Below are positions 31,320-39,411 of a stretch of DNA of 64,000 nt, one piece after another. Origin of the DNA: Planococcus salinus (GTDB taxonomy: Bacteria > Bacillota > Bacilli > Bacillales_A > Planococcaceae); assembly GCF_003719725.1 (NCBI RefSeq), contig NZ_RIAX01000003.1, forward strand, positions 62,001 through 126,000. Reading direction: 5' to 3'. The first letter of the stretch is position 1. The number at the start of each line of letters is the position of its first letter. The notes under the pieces are model-generated. The model ran no database searches and had not been told where the DNA came from. It was given only the letters and a program-made list of their open reading frames with translations. The position numbers were made by a program, and so were the translations under genes.

Positions 31320-31393
31320 GTTGCATCGCTTCGCTTCGCTACGCTGCTTCGTCGCAAATATTATAGGCCGAATTCCATTCGGCCTATAATATT
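31320..31393. repeat. Hairpin repeat with TGCATCGCTTCGCT flank (copy 2)
   Basis: The flank TTGCATCGCTTCGCTTCGCT, then ACGCTGCTTCGTCGCAAA, leads into a 17-bp inverted repeat (arms 31357-31373 and 31377-31393, inner part ATTATAGGCCGAAT, 3-base loop TCC). Same flank and same CCGAA/TTCGG apex as the copy at 13277, but otherwise different stem sequence. Located upstream of the thiolase operon. Confidence 0.6.
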
Positions 31394-31420
31394 GACTGAA
31401 CGCTCGCTCGGATTGTTTTC

Positions 31421-31446
31421 AAAAGAAAAGGGAGTGTTATACTCCC
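31421..31446 (-). terminator. Terminator downstream of ywjF
   Basis: Minus strand GGGAGT, ATAAC loop, ACTCCC, then TTTTCTTTT. A second hairpin without a T-run (CAGCAGGGA/TCCCTGCTG, 31520-31540) lies closer to the ywjF stop. Confidence 0.65.
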
Positions 31447-31552
31447 TTCTCTCATTTCTCTATAAATTTAGTTTACTCAATTCTCTGTCATTTAGCAAAT
31501 ATTATTCGCTATTTTCAGACAGCAGGGAATTTCCCTGCTGCCTGATGTTTTG

Positions 31553-33691
31553 TTATTGGACCACTGGTTCCGGTTGAGGTGTTTCACTGCCCAGAACAGC
31601 CATTTCCAATAGTTCAGCCACATCGTATGTGCCGACTTGTTCTTCGACTTCTTTTGCTTTCGTTCCATCTGACAGCATCGTCAGGCAGTACGGGCAACCG
31701 GAAGAAATCATTGTCGGGCTGACTTCAAGCGCTTGTTCGGTACGGGCTACGTTGACACGATGGCCAGCATCTTCTTCCATCCACATCAAGCCGCCGCCTG
31801 CACCACAGCACATGCCGTCTTGCCGGTTACGGACCATTTCAACAAGTTCGACGCCTTCGATCGATTTAAGGATCTCACGCGGCGCATCGAATACATCATT
31901 GTAGCGTCCCAGGTAACAAGAGTCGTGGAACGTAATTTTTTCGTTCACCGGGAATTGCGGTTTCAGTTTGCCTTGTTGCACAAGCTCGAACAGCATTTCG
32001 GTATGGTGGTAAACTTCCGCTTCGAATCCGAAGTCTGGGTATTCATTCTTGAAAATATTGTAAGCATGCGGATCGATTGTAACGATTTTCTTCACATCCG
32101 CTTTTTCGAATTCTTTAATATTGGCAGTTGCCAGCTCCTGGAACAGGAATTCGTTTCCGAGGCGTCTTGGCGTGTCGCCGGAGTTCTTTTCTTTATTGCC
32201 GAGAATGGCGAATTTGACGCCGGCTTCGTTCATTAAACGGGCAAAAGACAACGCGATTTTTTGAGAACGGCTGTCAAATGCACCCATGGAACCGACCCAG
32301 AACAGGAATTCGAACTCTTCGCCGGCTTTGTTCAATTCTTTTACTGTCGGAATTGAGATATCCGGACGAGCATCTCTCCAGTTTTCTTTTTCTTTGCGGT
32401 TAAGACCCCATGGATTTCCTTGGCGTTCGATGTTTGTCATCGCGCGCTGTGCATCCGGATCCATTTTTCCTTCCGTCATTACCAGGTAACGGCGAAGGTC
32501 GATGATTTTGTCGACGTGTTCGTTCATAACCGGACATTGGTCTTCACAGTTACGGCAAGTCGTGCAAGCCCAGATTTCTTCTTCCGTGATGACATCTCCA
32601 ATCAGGCTCGGGCTGTACAGTTCATCGATGTTTACCCCTTCAGCACCGGCAGCCATAGCCAATTGGTTTCCTTGAGTATTGTTGAATGCCATTGCAGGGA
32701 CCCATGGTTTTTTGCGGGTCATCACCGCACCTGTATTCGTGAGGTTGTCACGCAGCTTCGTGATCAGGTCCATCGGTGACAGCATCTTCCCTGTTCCAGT
32801 AGCCGGACACATATTCGTGCAGCGGCCGCATTCTACACAGGCATAGAAGTCAATCATTTGCGCCTGGTTGAAATCAGTGATTTTTCCGACGCCAAATGAA
32901 GGCATCGCATCTGGATCTTCGTCATCGTCTTCCATATCCTCAAAATTGATCGGCTTCAAGCGGCCGACATGATCCAAGCGATGGAACCATGTATTGACCG
33001 GTCCGAAAATCAAGTGAGCATGCTTGGATTGTGGCACGTACACCAGGAATACCAGCAGGAACAATAGATGTGCCCACCACATGATGTAAAACACTGTAGC
33101 AGCTGCAGCAGTCGGAATCCAACCGAAGGCACTTGCCACAAGAGATGCAACAGGTTCTGTCCATGCTGTTTCATGCGCATGCCAGATCATGGCCATTCCG
33201 TTACCGATCAATACAGTAACCATCAGCCCCCCGATGAAAATGAGGACCAGGCCGGATTTCCAGCCGCGTTTCAAACGAACCAGTTTTTCAATATAACGTC
33301 TGTAGAATGCCCATATGACCGCCACCAAAATCGTCAACGTCACAATTTCCTGGAAAAGAGTGAACGCCGGATACAAAAATCCGAGCGGCAAATGGGACTC
33401 AGGAGCGAGGCCCTTGATGATAAAGTCAATGGCACTGGCCTGAACCAGCAAAAATCCGTAGAAGAACATCACGTGAATCGTGCCGCTCTTCTTGTCTTTC
33501 AAAAGCTTTTTTTGTCCGAATACGTTCACCATGACTTTTCGTACGCGTTCGTTGAAATTATCTTCAAATTCCACTTTTTTACCGAGCTTGATAAAATCAT
33601 ATCTCGATTTAAGCAAGTAAATGAAGAGATAAACTGCGTATATGGTCACGGCCAGAAATAACACCCAGTTAGCAATGAGCAATGGCTCCAT
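31553..33691 (-). CDS. ywjF: EtfD-like membrane FeS oxidoreductase (YwjF)
   Basis: Predicted quinone-linked acceptor of electrons from ETF, coupling acyl-CoA dehydrogenases to the respiratory chain. 712 residues. N-terminal membrane domain with about five to six helices and histidines (GMAMIWHAHE) like a b-type cytochrome; then two 4Fe-4S motifs, ACVECGRCTNMCPATG and ACTTCRNCEDQCPV; then two CCG domains (DSCYLGRYNDVFDAP, GMCCGAGGGLMW, SSGCPYCLTML). ATG 33691 follows GGGGGATAT. Monocistronic, under a FadR-type operator, which fits its role in beta-oxidation. Confidence 0.93.
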   Translation of the reverse strand: MEPLLIANWVLFLAVTIYAVYLFIYLLKSRYDFIKLGKKVEFEDNFNERVRKVMVNVFGQKKLLKDKKSGTIHVMFFYGFLLVQASAIDFIIKGLAPESHLPLGFLYPAFTLFQEIVTLTILVAVIWAFYRRYIEKLVRLKRGWKSGLVLIFIGGLMVTVLIGNGMAMIWHAHETAWTEPVASLVASAFGWIPTAAAATVFYIMWWAHLLFLLVFLVYVPQSKHAHLIFGPVNTWFHRLDHVGRLKPINFEDMEDDDEDPDAMPSFGVGKITDFNQAQMIDFYACVECGRCTNMCPATGTGKMLSPMDLITKLRDNLTNTGAVMTRKKPWVPAMAFNNTQGNQLAMAAGAEGVNIDELYSPSLIGDVITEEEIWACTTCRNCEDQCPVMNEHVDKIIDLRRYLVMTEGKMDPDAQRAMTNIERQGNPWGLNRKEKENWRDARPDISIPTVKELNKAGEEFEFLFWVGSMGAFDSRSQKIALSFARLMNEAGVKFAILGNKEKNSGDTPRRLGNEFLFQELATANIKEFEKADVKKIVTIDPHAYNIFKNEYPDFGFEAEVYHHTEMLFELVQQGKLKPQFPVNEKITFHDSCYLGRYNDVFDAPREILKSIEGVELVEMVRNRQDGMCCGAGGGLMWMEEDAGHRVNVARTEQALEVSPTMISSGCPYCLTMLSDGTKAKEVEEQVGTYDVAELLEMAVLGSETPQPEPVVQ

Positions 33692-33776
33692 CAAGATATC
33701 CCCCTTGTTATGTATTATTTAAAAATTCCTAAAATAAAGTTTACGCCAAGTCTGGTGACTTGTCGAGTTAATCTCT

Positions 33777-33806
33777 ATATTAAAATATGAATGAGCATTC
33801 AGTCAA
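33777..33806 (-). promoter_or_regulatory. Promoter of ywjF
   Basis: Minus strand TTGACT (33801-33806), 18-base spacer, TAATAT (33777-33782). The spacer is almost filled by the FadR-like operator. Confidence 0.6.
33788..33805. promoter_or_regulatory. FadR-like operator in the ywjF promoter
   Basis: TGAATGAGCATTCAGTCA matches 15 of 18 positions of the B. subtilis FadR consensus TGAATGAMTANTCATTCA. It overlaps the -35 box and spacer, the expected place for a repressor. The TetR protein at 26214 is the obvious candidate ligand. Confidence 0.7.
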
Positions 33807-33931
33807 TAGGAAATTTGAAAGGGGTTTCATCTTTAAGAATATTCTACACTTTCACCAGCCCAAAAGCCAGGTTTTTTGGGAAAATCAAAGCAGTAAAGTC
33901 GCCAAATCACATACAAACTGAAAGAAAAGCA

Positions 33932-33968
33932 TAAAAAAAGCAGGAGGTAAGGACAAAACCACCAGCTT
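33932..33968 (-). terminator. Terminator of the B12-salvage operon
   Basis: Minus strand AAGCTGGTGG, 11-base loop, CCTCCTGCTT (two mismatches) followed by seven T; 16 bases after the last gene. Confidence 0.6.
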
Positions 33969-33984
33969 TTTTTTTGCAAAAAAA

Positions 33985-34671
33985 TCATTTTTGCTGTGTT
34001 AGATGTAATGGGTAAATATGTATTCCGAAGTGCGGTGTCAGCTGTTTGATTTTGCCCTTGCCCACGCCAATCATTACGCATGTCGCCGGCCCTCCCGAAG
34101 CAGTCACATCAACTGCCGCGGATACAGTCAGTGGTTTTCCTGACAGTAATTCCATTTCACGTTTAATGCCTTTCGAGCCTACCGGCCAAATACGGTCGAT
34201 AAGTCCTGACATAAGCGCCTGACGGATTTTTTTTGTATCCGCCACTTGTTCGCTGTTTTTCAGTACGTCACTGCCCACCAGTGGCGCCCCGTAAACAAAC
34301 CAAGTGAGATCGGTGGCTGTCAATTCACGGATTCGTTTGCCGAACATGGTCACTGCTACTCCTGATTGCAGGGTTTCCATGTTGGTTTCAGAACTGCCGG
34401 CAATTGGCAGTGAAGTCATATCCGTTTCCTTGAACAATTCCTCGATGCCTTCAACATAGCGTTGCCATTGGGCATGTCCACTGAAATTGTGGAGCAGCAC
34501 TGCTTCAGGTTCACTTCCTGCCGCCCATTGCTCCAAAAGAGCGACTCGTGCTGCAAACTTTGCAGTATTGCGATCAGATGCCGAAACTGCATCCAAAGGC
34601 TTTTCGCCGATTCCGGCTGAATTATCAGATGTGATGACCCAATCTTCTGCAAGCAGCTCATGACGCATCAT
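33985..34671 (-). CDS. cblS: Alpha-ribazole kinase-like protein (CblS)
   Basis: Proposed to phosphorylate alpha-ribazole to alpha-ribazole-5'-phosphate so that the lower ligand base can be reused. 228 residues. The N-terminus reads WVITSDNSAGIGEKPLDAV, a PurM/ThiL-like nucleotide fold start; SASDRNTAKFAARVALLEQW and SGGPATCVMIGVGKG follow. Assignment rests on the pairing with the adjacent cblT-type transporter and on location at the end of a B12 operon, as described for Geobacillus and Listeria. Start overlaps cblT by four bases. Confidence 0.75.
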   Translation of the reverse strand: MMRHELLAEDWVITSDNSAGIGEKPLDAVSASDRNTAKFAARVALLEQWAAGSEPEAVLLHNFSGHAQWQRYVEGIEELFKETDMTSLPIAGSSETNMETLQSGVAVTMFGKRIRELTATDLTWFVYGAPLVGSDVLKNSEQVADTKKIRQALMSGLIDRIWPVGSKGIKREMELLSGKPLTVSAAVDVTASGGPATCVMIGVGKGKIKQLTPHFGIHIYPLHLTQQK

Positions 34672-35141
34672 TCCACCTTCTTTCCGATTTTAATCATAAA
34701 GGGCATAGCAACCCCCGCCACTGCTGCATTAAGTACAGCCGCAATCAATAAGCCCGGCACAGCCGCAATAAAAAAGGCTGCAGACAGCAGGAAGTAAAAC
34801 GGAATGGCCGCCAGAATTCCATTCCCGATAACAAAGACCAGCCACTTTAAAATATGGCGACCGCCGAGGTGAAGCTTGGCAAAAGCCCATAGTATCAGCC
34901 ACATCTCCAAAGCGATGACTGCATGAAGCGGCCCCAGCGGAAAGCCGCCCAATAATGCGGAAATAAAATGGCCGAACGCCGCAATCAGGCCAACTGATGA
35001 TGCCGGCAAAAACAGCACTGCGAGCAGCGCCGGCAAAGAATCGAATGCAATTGACGTTATTCCCAGCGGCAGCTTGAACATGCCACCGACAGCTGTCAGG
35101 CTGATGAACAATGCAGACACTGCCAATTTCTTTGTGCTCAT
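34668..35141 (-). CDS. cblT: Alpha-ribazole ECF-type transporter substrate component (CblT)
   Basis: Membrane protein of 157 residues with about five to six helices: LAVSALFISLTAVGGMFKLP, SLPALLAVLFLPASSVGLIA, FPLGPLHAVIALEMWLIL and others. The pattern is that of ECF S-components. Overlaps pduO by four bases and cblS by four, so translation is coupled. Position inside a riboswitch-controlled B12 operon and beside the kinase points to alpha-ribazole uptake; energising subunits would be encoded elsewhere. Confidence 0.78.
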   Translation of the reverse strand: MSTKKLAVSALFISLTAVGGMFKLPLGITSIAFDSLPALLAVLFLPASSVGLIAAFGHFISALLGGFPLGPLHAVIALEMWLILWAFAKLHLGGRHILKWLVFVIGNGILAAIPFYFLLSAAFFIAAVPGLLIAAVLNAAVAGVAMPFMIKIGKKVE

Positions 35142-35734
35142 TCTCCCGTCTTTTTGGAGCGTCCGCCGTTTTTGAATACTTTCCCGCTGCGTACGTATTC
35201 ATGGTCTGGAACACCTGCCCGGGCATTGGCAACCCGTGCCGCTGCGAACAAATAGTCCGACAGGCGGTTCAAGTAGCGCTGAACGACTTGCGGAAACTTT
35301 TCCCCTGTTTTTTGCAGCGTTACCGTTTGGCGCTCAGCACGGCGTGTGATGGTACGGGCAATGTGAAGCGTCGCCGCAGCCGGTGAACCTCCGGGCAGGA
35401 TAAATCGTTCCAGTAAAGGCGGTTCGTCCATCAATTCATCGATGCGTTTTTCCAACACTTCCACCGGTTCTTCCGTCATTTTGAATCGGGGCTCTTTTCG
35501 GACGTCCGCCAAATCACCACCGCAATCGAATAGCTCGTTTTGAATTGCTTCCAGGTCCGCAAGCAAATCTGGATAGAGGTCAGGCTCCAGTTCTGTCATC
35601 GCTTTGCCGATAAATGAATTCACTTCATCGATCGTCCCATAAGCCTCGATCCGCGGGGCGTCTTTATCAGCCCGTGCTCCGATCAAACTTGTCTGGCCTT
35701 TATCTCCGGTTCTGGTATAAATGTTCATTTTCAT
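35138..35734 (-). CDS. pduO: ATP:cob(I)alamin adenosyltransferase, PduO type
   Basis: Attaches the 5'-deoxyadenosyl group to cob(I)alamin or cobinamide. 198 residues. N-terminal YTRTGDKGQTSLIGA ATP-binding motif, GTIDEVNSFIG, ELFDCGGDLAD, FILPGGSPAAATLHIARTI, RRAERQ and LNRLSDYLFAAAR are the family signatures. AGGAG precedes two possible ATGs, at 35734 and 35728. The product is the cofactor needed by IcmF. Confidence 0.95.
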   Translation of the reverse strand: MKMNIYTRTGDKGQTSLIGARADKDAPRIEAYGTIDEVNSFIGKAMTELEPDLYPDLLADLEAIQNELFDCGGDLADVRKEPRFKMTEEPVEVLEKRIDELMDEPPLLERFILPGGSPAAATLHIARTITRRAERQTVTLQKTGEKFPQVVQRYLNRLSDYLFAAARVANARAGVPDHEYVRSGKVFKNGGRSKKTGE

Positions 35735-36128
35735 CCGCTCCTTTTATTAGTTGTGGTATGCCGTACCAAATCCGCGTTACAAGTTCCGCTTCTTTAAACA
35801 GATCCTGATAGATCCTGCCGATGACATCCCGGAGTTTCCGTTCAATTGCGTCAACTGGCACGATGCCTCTGTTCATATCCGTCAGAATCCAAATCTGCTG
35901 TTGACCTTTTTTTGACTGAACAGTTTTTTTCACCAGTTGCTGAATCGTTTCTTCATCCATTTGCCGTTCAAGCTGCATTTTAACCCATTGCTCCAAGCCG
36001 GCTATTACAACCGATTGATCTGCAGCGTCTGGAAGCTTTCCTTCACACCATACTGTTTCCTTACTCGATAACATTTCTTTTACATATTGCCGCTTTCCGT
36101 TAAAGGCTCCACCGAAAACGATGTGCAT
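35700..36128 (-). CDS. CobU-like protein with degenerate P-loop
   Basis: 142 residues, shorter than usual CobU (about 180). The N-terminus HIVFGGAFNGKRQYVKEML resembles the CobU P-loop but ends GKR rather than GKS. The C-terminus GIVPVDAIERKLRDVIGRIY matches the conserved C-terminal CobU segment. The central part with the guanylylated histidine is missing. Excellent site GAGGAGGGA. It overlaps both neighbours. Function uncertain: residual adenosylcobinamide kinase, partner of the other CobU (38863), or a decaying paralogue. Confidence 0.7.
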   Translation of the reverse strand: MHIVFGGAFNGKRQYVKEMLSSKETVWCEGKLPDAADQSVVIAGLEQWVKMQLERQMDEETIQQLVKKTVQSKKGQQQIWILTDMNRGIVPVDAIERKLRDVIGRIYQDLFKEAELVTRIWYGIPQLIKGADENEHLYQNRR

Positions 36129-36673
36129 AAGGCTCCCTCCTCATATGCGCTTCTGCTTTTCCAAACAAGGCGATGGCTGTAACCGAGATGCGCTTTCTGC
36201 TCTTGAAACTTTCCACCTGTCGCTTTCGCAAGCAAATACCGGATAGGCCCACCATGAGTCACCACTGTAAATTCTTCTCTATCCGGCATCGACTTTATCG
36301 TTTGGTCAATACGTTTTGCAAGAGCCTCAAGGCTTTCACCATCTGGAGGAGTGAAGCGATAAGGGTCATCAATCCAGTTTCGGTAAAGCGGATCTTGCAC
36401 CAGCTGATTGTAGGTTTTCTCTTCCCATGCTCCGAAATTGCATTCACGCCAACCCGAATCTTCATAGTAAGCCGCGGCCGGAAAAAGCAATGATGCCGTT
36501 TGGCGGCAGCGCTGCAAATCACTTCCCCACACTTCCTTCAAATGAGGCACCGGTTCAACTTGAACTGGCAAAATGGGTTCATCCGTCCAGCCGATGTATT
36601 TCTTTTGACTGTTCCCGGCTGTTGGCAAATGACGGATCAAATTAAGAGCAAAACGACGATCCATAACAACCAT
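36080..36673 (-). CDS. cobC: Alpha-ribazole phosphatase-like histidine phosphatase
   Basis: Phosphoglycerate-mutase-like phosphatase of 197 residues; likely removes the phosphate from alpha-ribazole-5'-P or adenosylcobalamin-5'-P in the last assembly step. Phospho-histidine motif LNLIRHLPTAGN, SDLQRCRQTA, RECNFGAWE and the second histidine in VVTHGGPIRYLL. The location between cobS and a cobU-like gene supports CobC over a general phosphatase. ATG 36673 with AAGGAG; start overlaps cobS. Confidence 0.85.
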   Translation of the reverse strand: MVVMDRRFALNLIRHLPTAGNSQKKYIGWTDEPILPVQVEPVPHLKEVWGSDLQRCRQTASLLFPAAAYYEDSGWRECNFGAWEEKTYNQLVQDPLYRNWIDDPYRFTPPDGESLEALAKRIDQTIKSMPDREEFTVVTHGGPIRYLLAKATGGKFQEQKAHLGYSHRLVWKSRSAYEEGALCTSFSVEPLTESGNM

Positions 36674-37404
36674 TCAACTCCTTCCACGTACGCTCCAGAC
36701 AAGTCTCCGGTTACGCCGCCAAAATGCCGCAGACACCATTTACGGTAGCAGAAAAAAGACAGCAGCAACCCTGCAACCAGACCGACCGCGGTTAGCCAGC
36801 CAGTTACAAACAGCAGCAATATCCCTGTTGCCATCACGTATACAAAGGCTGCGACACCGATTTTCTTCAAATCCATATGCTGCCGAAAAAATGCGGCCAG
36901 ACCGGTTTCTTTCGCAGTTTTGGTCAAACTGAACAACAGCAAAAGCCCACTGCGGGAAAGCAACGGAATTATTGCGACCAGCAAAATCGGCACCGTCATT
37001 ATCACTTCTGCAATCACAAAAATTTTACCGATAATTACAAGCAGCAAGACCAAAGTTCCGAAAGCTCCGATTCTCGGATCCTCCATAATTTCCAGTCGCT
37101 TCTCCCGCTCCTGATAGGAAAAAAAAGCATCTCCTGCATCCGCTAAACCATCCAGATGCAATCCTCCGGTCATGACCGCGCTCAACAACACGATCAGAAA
37201 GGCCAAAAGCAACGAGCTGCTGTCAGTATATTCCCTGACCCCAAAGGCAGTTATGGCCAGTATGGCGCCGAACAGCATCCCTATCAACGGCAACACGGCA
37301 TACATGGCTGTCACGTCGTTCTTTTCCATTTTCAGTTCTTTTTTCACCGGCAGGACTGAGAAGAATTGAAGCGCCAATAAAAAACCTGTTATATAATGGC
37401 CCAT
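36637..37404 (-). CDS. cobS: Adenosylcobinamide-GDP ribazoletransferase
   Basis: Joins adenosylcobinamide-GDP with alpha-ribazole(-P) to form adenosylcobalamin (phosphate). Integral membrane protein, 255 residues, about six to seven helices. Family motif MTGGLHLDGLADAGDAFF and EDPRIGAFG present; C-terminal CLRHFGGVTGDLSGAYVE is the second signature. ATG 37404 overlaps the cobQ stop by one base (TGATG) with AAGGAG upstream. Confidence 0.95.
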   Translation of the reverse strand: MGHYITGFLLALQFFSVLPVKKELKMEKNDVTAMYAVLPLIGMLFGAILAITAFGVREYTDSSSLLLAFLIVLLSAVMTGGLHLDGLADAGDAFFSYQEREKRLEIMEDPRIGAFGTLVLLLVIIGKIFVIAEVIMTVPILLVAIIPLLSRSGLLLLFSLTKTAKETGLAAFFRQHMDLKKIGVAAFVYVMATGILLLFVTGWLTAVGLVAGLLLSFFCYRKWCLRHFGGVTGDLSGAYVEGVEWLLWIVVLLLI

Positions 37405-38858
37405 CAGCAATTCTCCTTTATTATTCGTTCCACCGCATGCCAATCAATATGTGTTTTCACGTGCTCTGCCCAGCGTTGATAAGGGTCCATAGGCTCTTCA
37501 TAGAAAGGCGCCTGCAAGTTCTTGTCTTTTCTGATTGGACCGAGAAAAGCACTGCGGCATTCCCTGCTTTTAAAGAATCCATGCAAATGAGTACCAAGTA
37601 CTTTTTCATCCTGATAGCCTTCGGTTTCCTCAGCATATGAAATTAAAGAGGAACCATGTCCAAATGACCTGCCTGTATGGATTTCGTAGCCCTCCACTTT
37701 AAGCTGTTGTCCCGCTAAAATGGCAGTGCCACTGCGTCTTTTGACTAATTTCTCGGCTTCGAAAGCGGTGACCATTTTTGGAATCACGCCTAACCCTGTC
37801 TCCCTCTCTGCAACAGTTCCATCAAAACCTTGAGGATCAACCAATGTGTCTCCAAGCATTTGAAATCCTCCGCATAACCCGATAACCCAAGTTCTTTCTT
37901 TTATCTTCTGCAATTCCTTTTCCAATCCTTGCTTTTTCCAATAACGTAAATCCGCAATGGTATTTTTGGTTCCAGGCAAAATCACTATGTCAGGTCGGCC
38001 CATTTCATGTACGAACTCCACCCAGCGGACCGAAACATCCGGTTCATTCAGCAAAGGTTCGATATCGGTGAAATTAGAAAGATAAGGATGTTTCAGCACG
38101 ACGATTTCAATCGGCCGACTGGTTCTTTCCCTGCCTAGTTCCCTTACGCCCAGCGAGTCTTCCTGTTCGATTTGATGATTCGGCATATACGGAATCACGC
38201 CCAGAACCGGGAGGCCGGTGTACGACTCCAAAAACGATATACCGTCTTTAAATAACCGTATGTCTCCACGGAACTTATTGATCAGCAATCCTTTAACACG
38301 CTCGGGTTGCGGCATTAAAGCCAGCGTTCCGACAAGCGAAGCGAATACGCCTCCGCGCTCGATATCAGCTACCAGTATAACCGGTACGTCCGCCCGTTCT
38401 GCAACCGTCATATTGACCAGTTCCCGGTCATTCAAATTGATTTCGGCCGGGCTGCCCGCGCCTTCGATCACTAAGTGAGTATATTGCCCGGCTAACTTTT
38501 CCAGTGCCTGGTCAATTGCAGCCAGTCCCCGTTGGTGGAAATCGGTTCGATAATCCATACCGTCCACCGACTGGAGCTTTTTTCCGAATAAAACCACTTG
38601 CGACTTCATATCGCTTTCCGGTTTCAACAGAATCGGATTCATATTGACCGTTGCTACTGTTCTCGCAGCTTCAGCCTGGACTCCCTGGGCACGGCCTATT
38701 TCTTCGCCAAACACCGTTACGTAAGAGTTGTTTGACATGTTCTGTGATTTAAACGGTGCCACTTTCACTCCCTGATCGGAAAGAATCCTGCAAAAAGCGG
38801 TGCAGATCATACTTTTCCCTACATCTGAGGCAGTTCCTTGAATCATCACTCCCCGCAT
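37404..38858 (-). CDS. cobQ: Cobyric acid synthase
   Basis: ATP- and glutamine-dependent amidation of adenosylcobyrinic acid diamide to cobyric acid. 484 residues. N-terminal dethiobiotin-synthetase-like domain begins MRGVMIQGTASDVGKSM, followed by FKSQNMSNNSYVT. The C-terminal glutaminase has VIGLCGGFQMLG (nucleophile) and LGTHLHGFF. I start at ATG 38858, preceded by AAGGAAG; a long upstream in-frame extension overlaps cobU and is not homologous. In a salvage operon this step follows CbiZ cleavage only if the side chains need re-amidation. Confidence 0.95.
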   Translation of the reverse strand: MRGVMIQGTASDVGKSMICTAFCRILSDQGVKVAPFKSQNMSNNSYVTVFGEEIGRAQGVQAEAARTVATVNMNPILLKPESDMKSQVVLFGKKLQSVDGMDYRTDFHQRGLAAIDQALEKLAGQYTHLVIEGAGSPAEINLNDRELVNMTVAERADVPVILVADIERGGVFASLVGTLALMPQPERVKGLLINKFRGDIRLFKDGISFLESYTGLPVLGVIPYMPNHQIEQEDSLGVRELGRERTSRPIEIVVLKHPYLSNFTDIEPLLNEPDVSVRWVEFVHEMGRPDIVILPGTKNTIADLRYWKKQGLEKELQKIKERTWVIGLCGGFQMLGDTLVDPQGFDGTVAERETGLGVIPKMVTAFEAEKLVKRRSGTAILAGQQLKVEGYEIHTGRSFGHGSSLISYAEETEGYQDEKVLGTHLHGFFKSRECRSAFLGPIRKDKNLQAPFYEEPMDPYQRWAEHVKTHIDWHAVERIIKENC

Positions 38859-38862
38859 GTCA

Positions 38863-39411
38863 TCACTTCCTTTTGTAAGCAACTCCGTTTTCCATTTCAA
38901 ATGCTTCATCCGATTCAGCCACAATCCAGCGATGGATTTCCCCGAGCCACTTCTGATAGCTTTCATCGCGAACGAAATCATCCAGCACTTCGTTCGATAC
39001 GATAACCAGTATACCCGCAACTTCCCGGATACGGTGCATTGTGTCCTGCATTTTTCTCCATTTTGCTTCCATGCATCCTTTTTCTTCTGTGCATGGCTTT
39101 CCCTCTTGCCAACCTTCATACAATTCATTAGCGAGCCATGTCGTGACACAGTCCCACAGAACAGCGTCACCTGCCTTTATTTTGAGCAGCGCATGTTCCA
39201 TCTGCAGAGGTTGTTCAACAGTCGTCCAGCCACCGTTTTGCCTATCCTTTTGATGACGCAGGATGCGTTCTTCCATTTCCGGATCGCGTGCTTGTCCACT
39301 GGCAAGATACACATATCGCGGCGCCGGAATATTCAACAGCCGTCGTTCCGCATAGGCACTTTTACCACTCCTGACACCTCCGCTGATAAAAATCATTTTT
39401 CCTTCAGCCAT
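38863..39411 (-). CDS. cobU: Adenosylcobinamide kinase / adenosylcobinamide-phosphate guanylyltransferase
   Basis: Activates adenosylcobinamide by phosphorylation and transfer of GMP. 182 residues. P-loop IFISGGVRSGKSAYAE (11-18), YLASGQARDPEM, the guanylylated histidine in ILRHQKDR (His53), VLWDCVTTWLANEL and IVSNEV. The C-terminal GIVP...RD..GR motif of enterobacterial CobU is replaced by a divergent tail (LGEIHRWIVAESDEAFEME); a CobU-like protein carrying that motif is encoded at 35700. Overlaps cobD by 19 bases. Confidence 0.9.
   Translation of the reverse strand: MAEGKMIFISGGVRSGKSAYAERRLLNIPAPRYVYLASGQARDPEMEERILRHQKDRQNGGWTTVEQPLQMEHALLKIKAGDAVLWDCVTTWLANELYEGWQEGKPCTEEKGCMEAKWRKMQDTMHRIREVAGILVIVSNEVLDDFVRDESYQKWLGEIHRWIVAESDEAFEMENGVAYKRK

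Noticed and set aside
31258-31330. FadR site at the thiolase operon promoter
   Set aside because: No TGAATGA/TCATTCA half-site pair found there, in contrast to ywjF.
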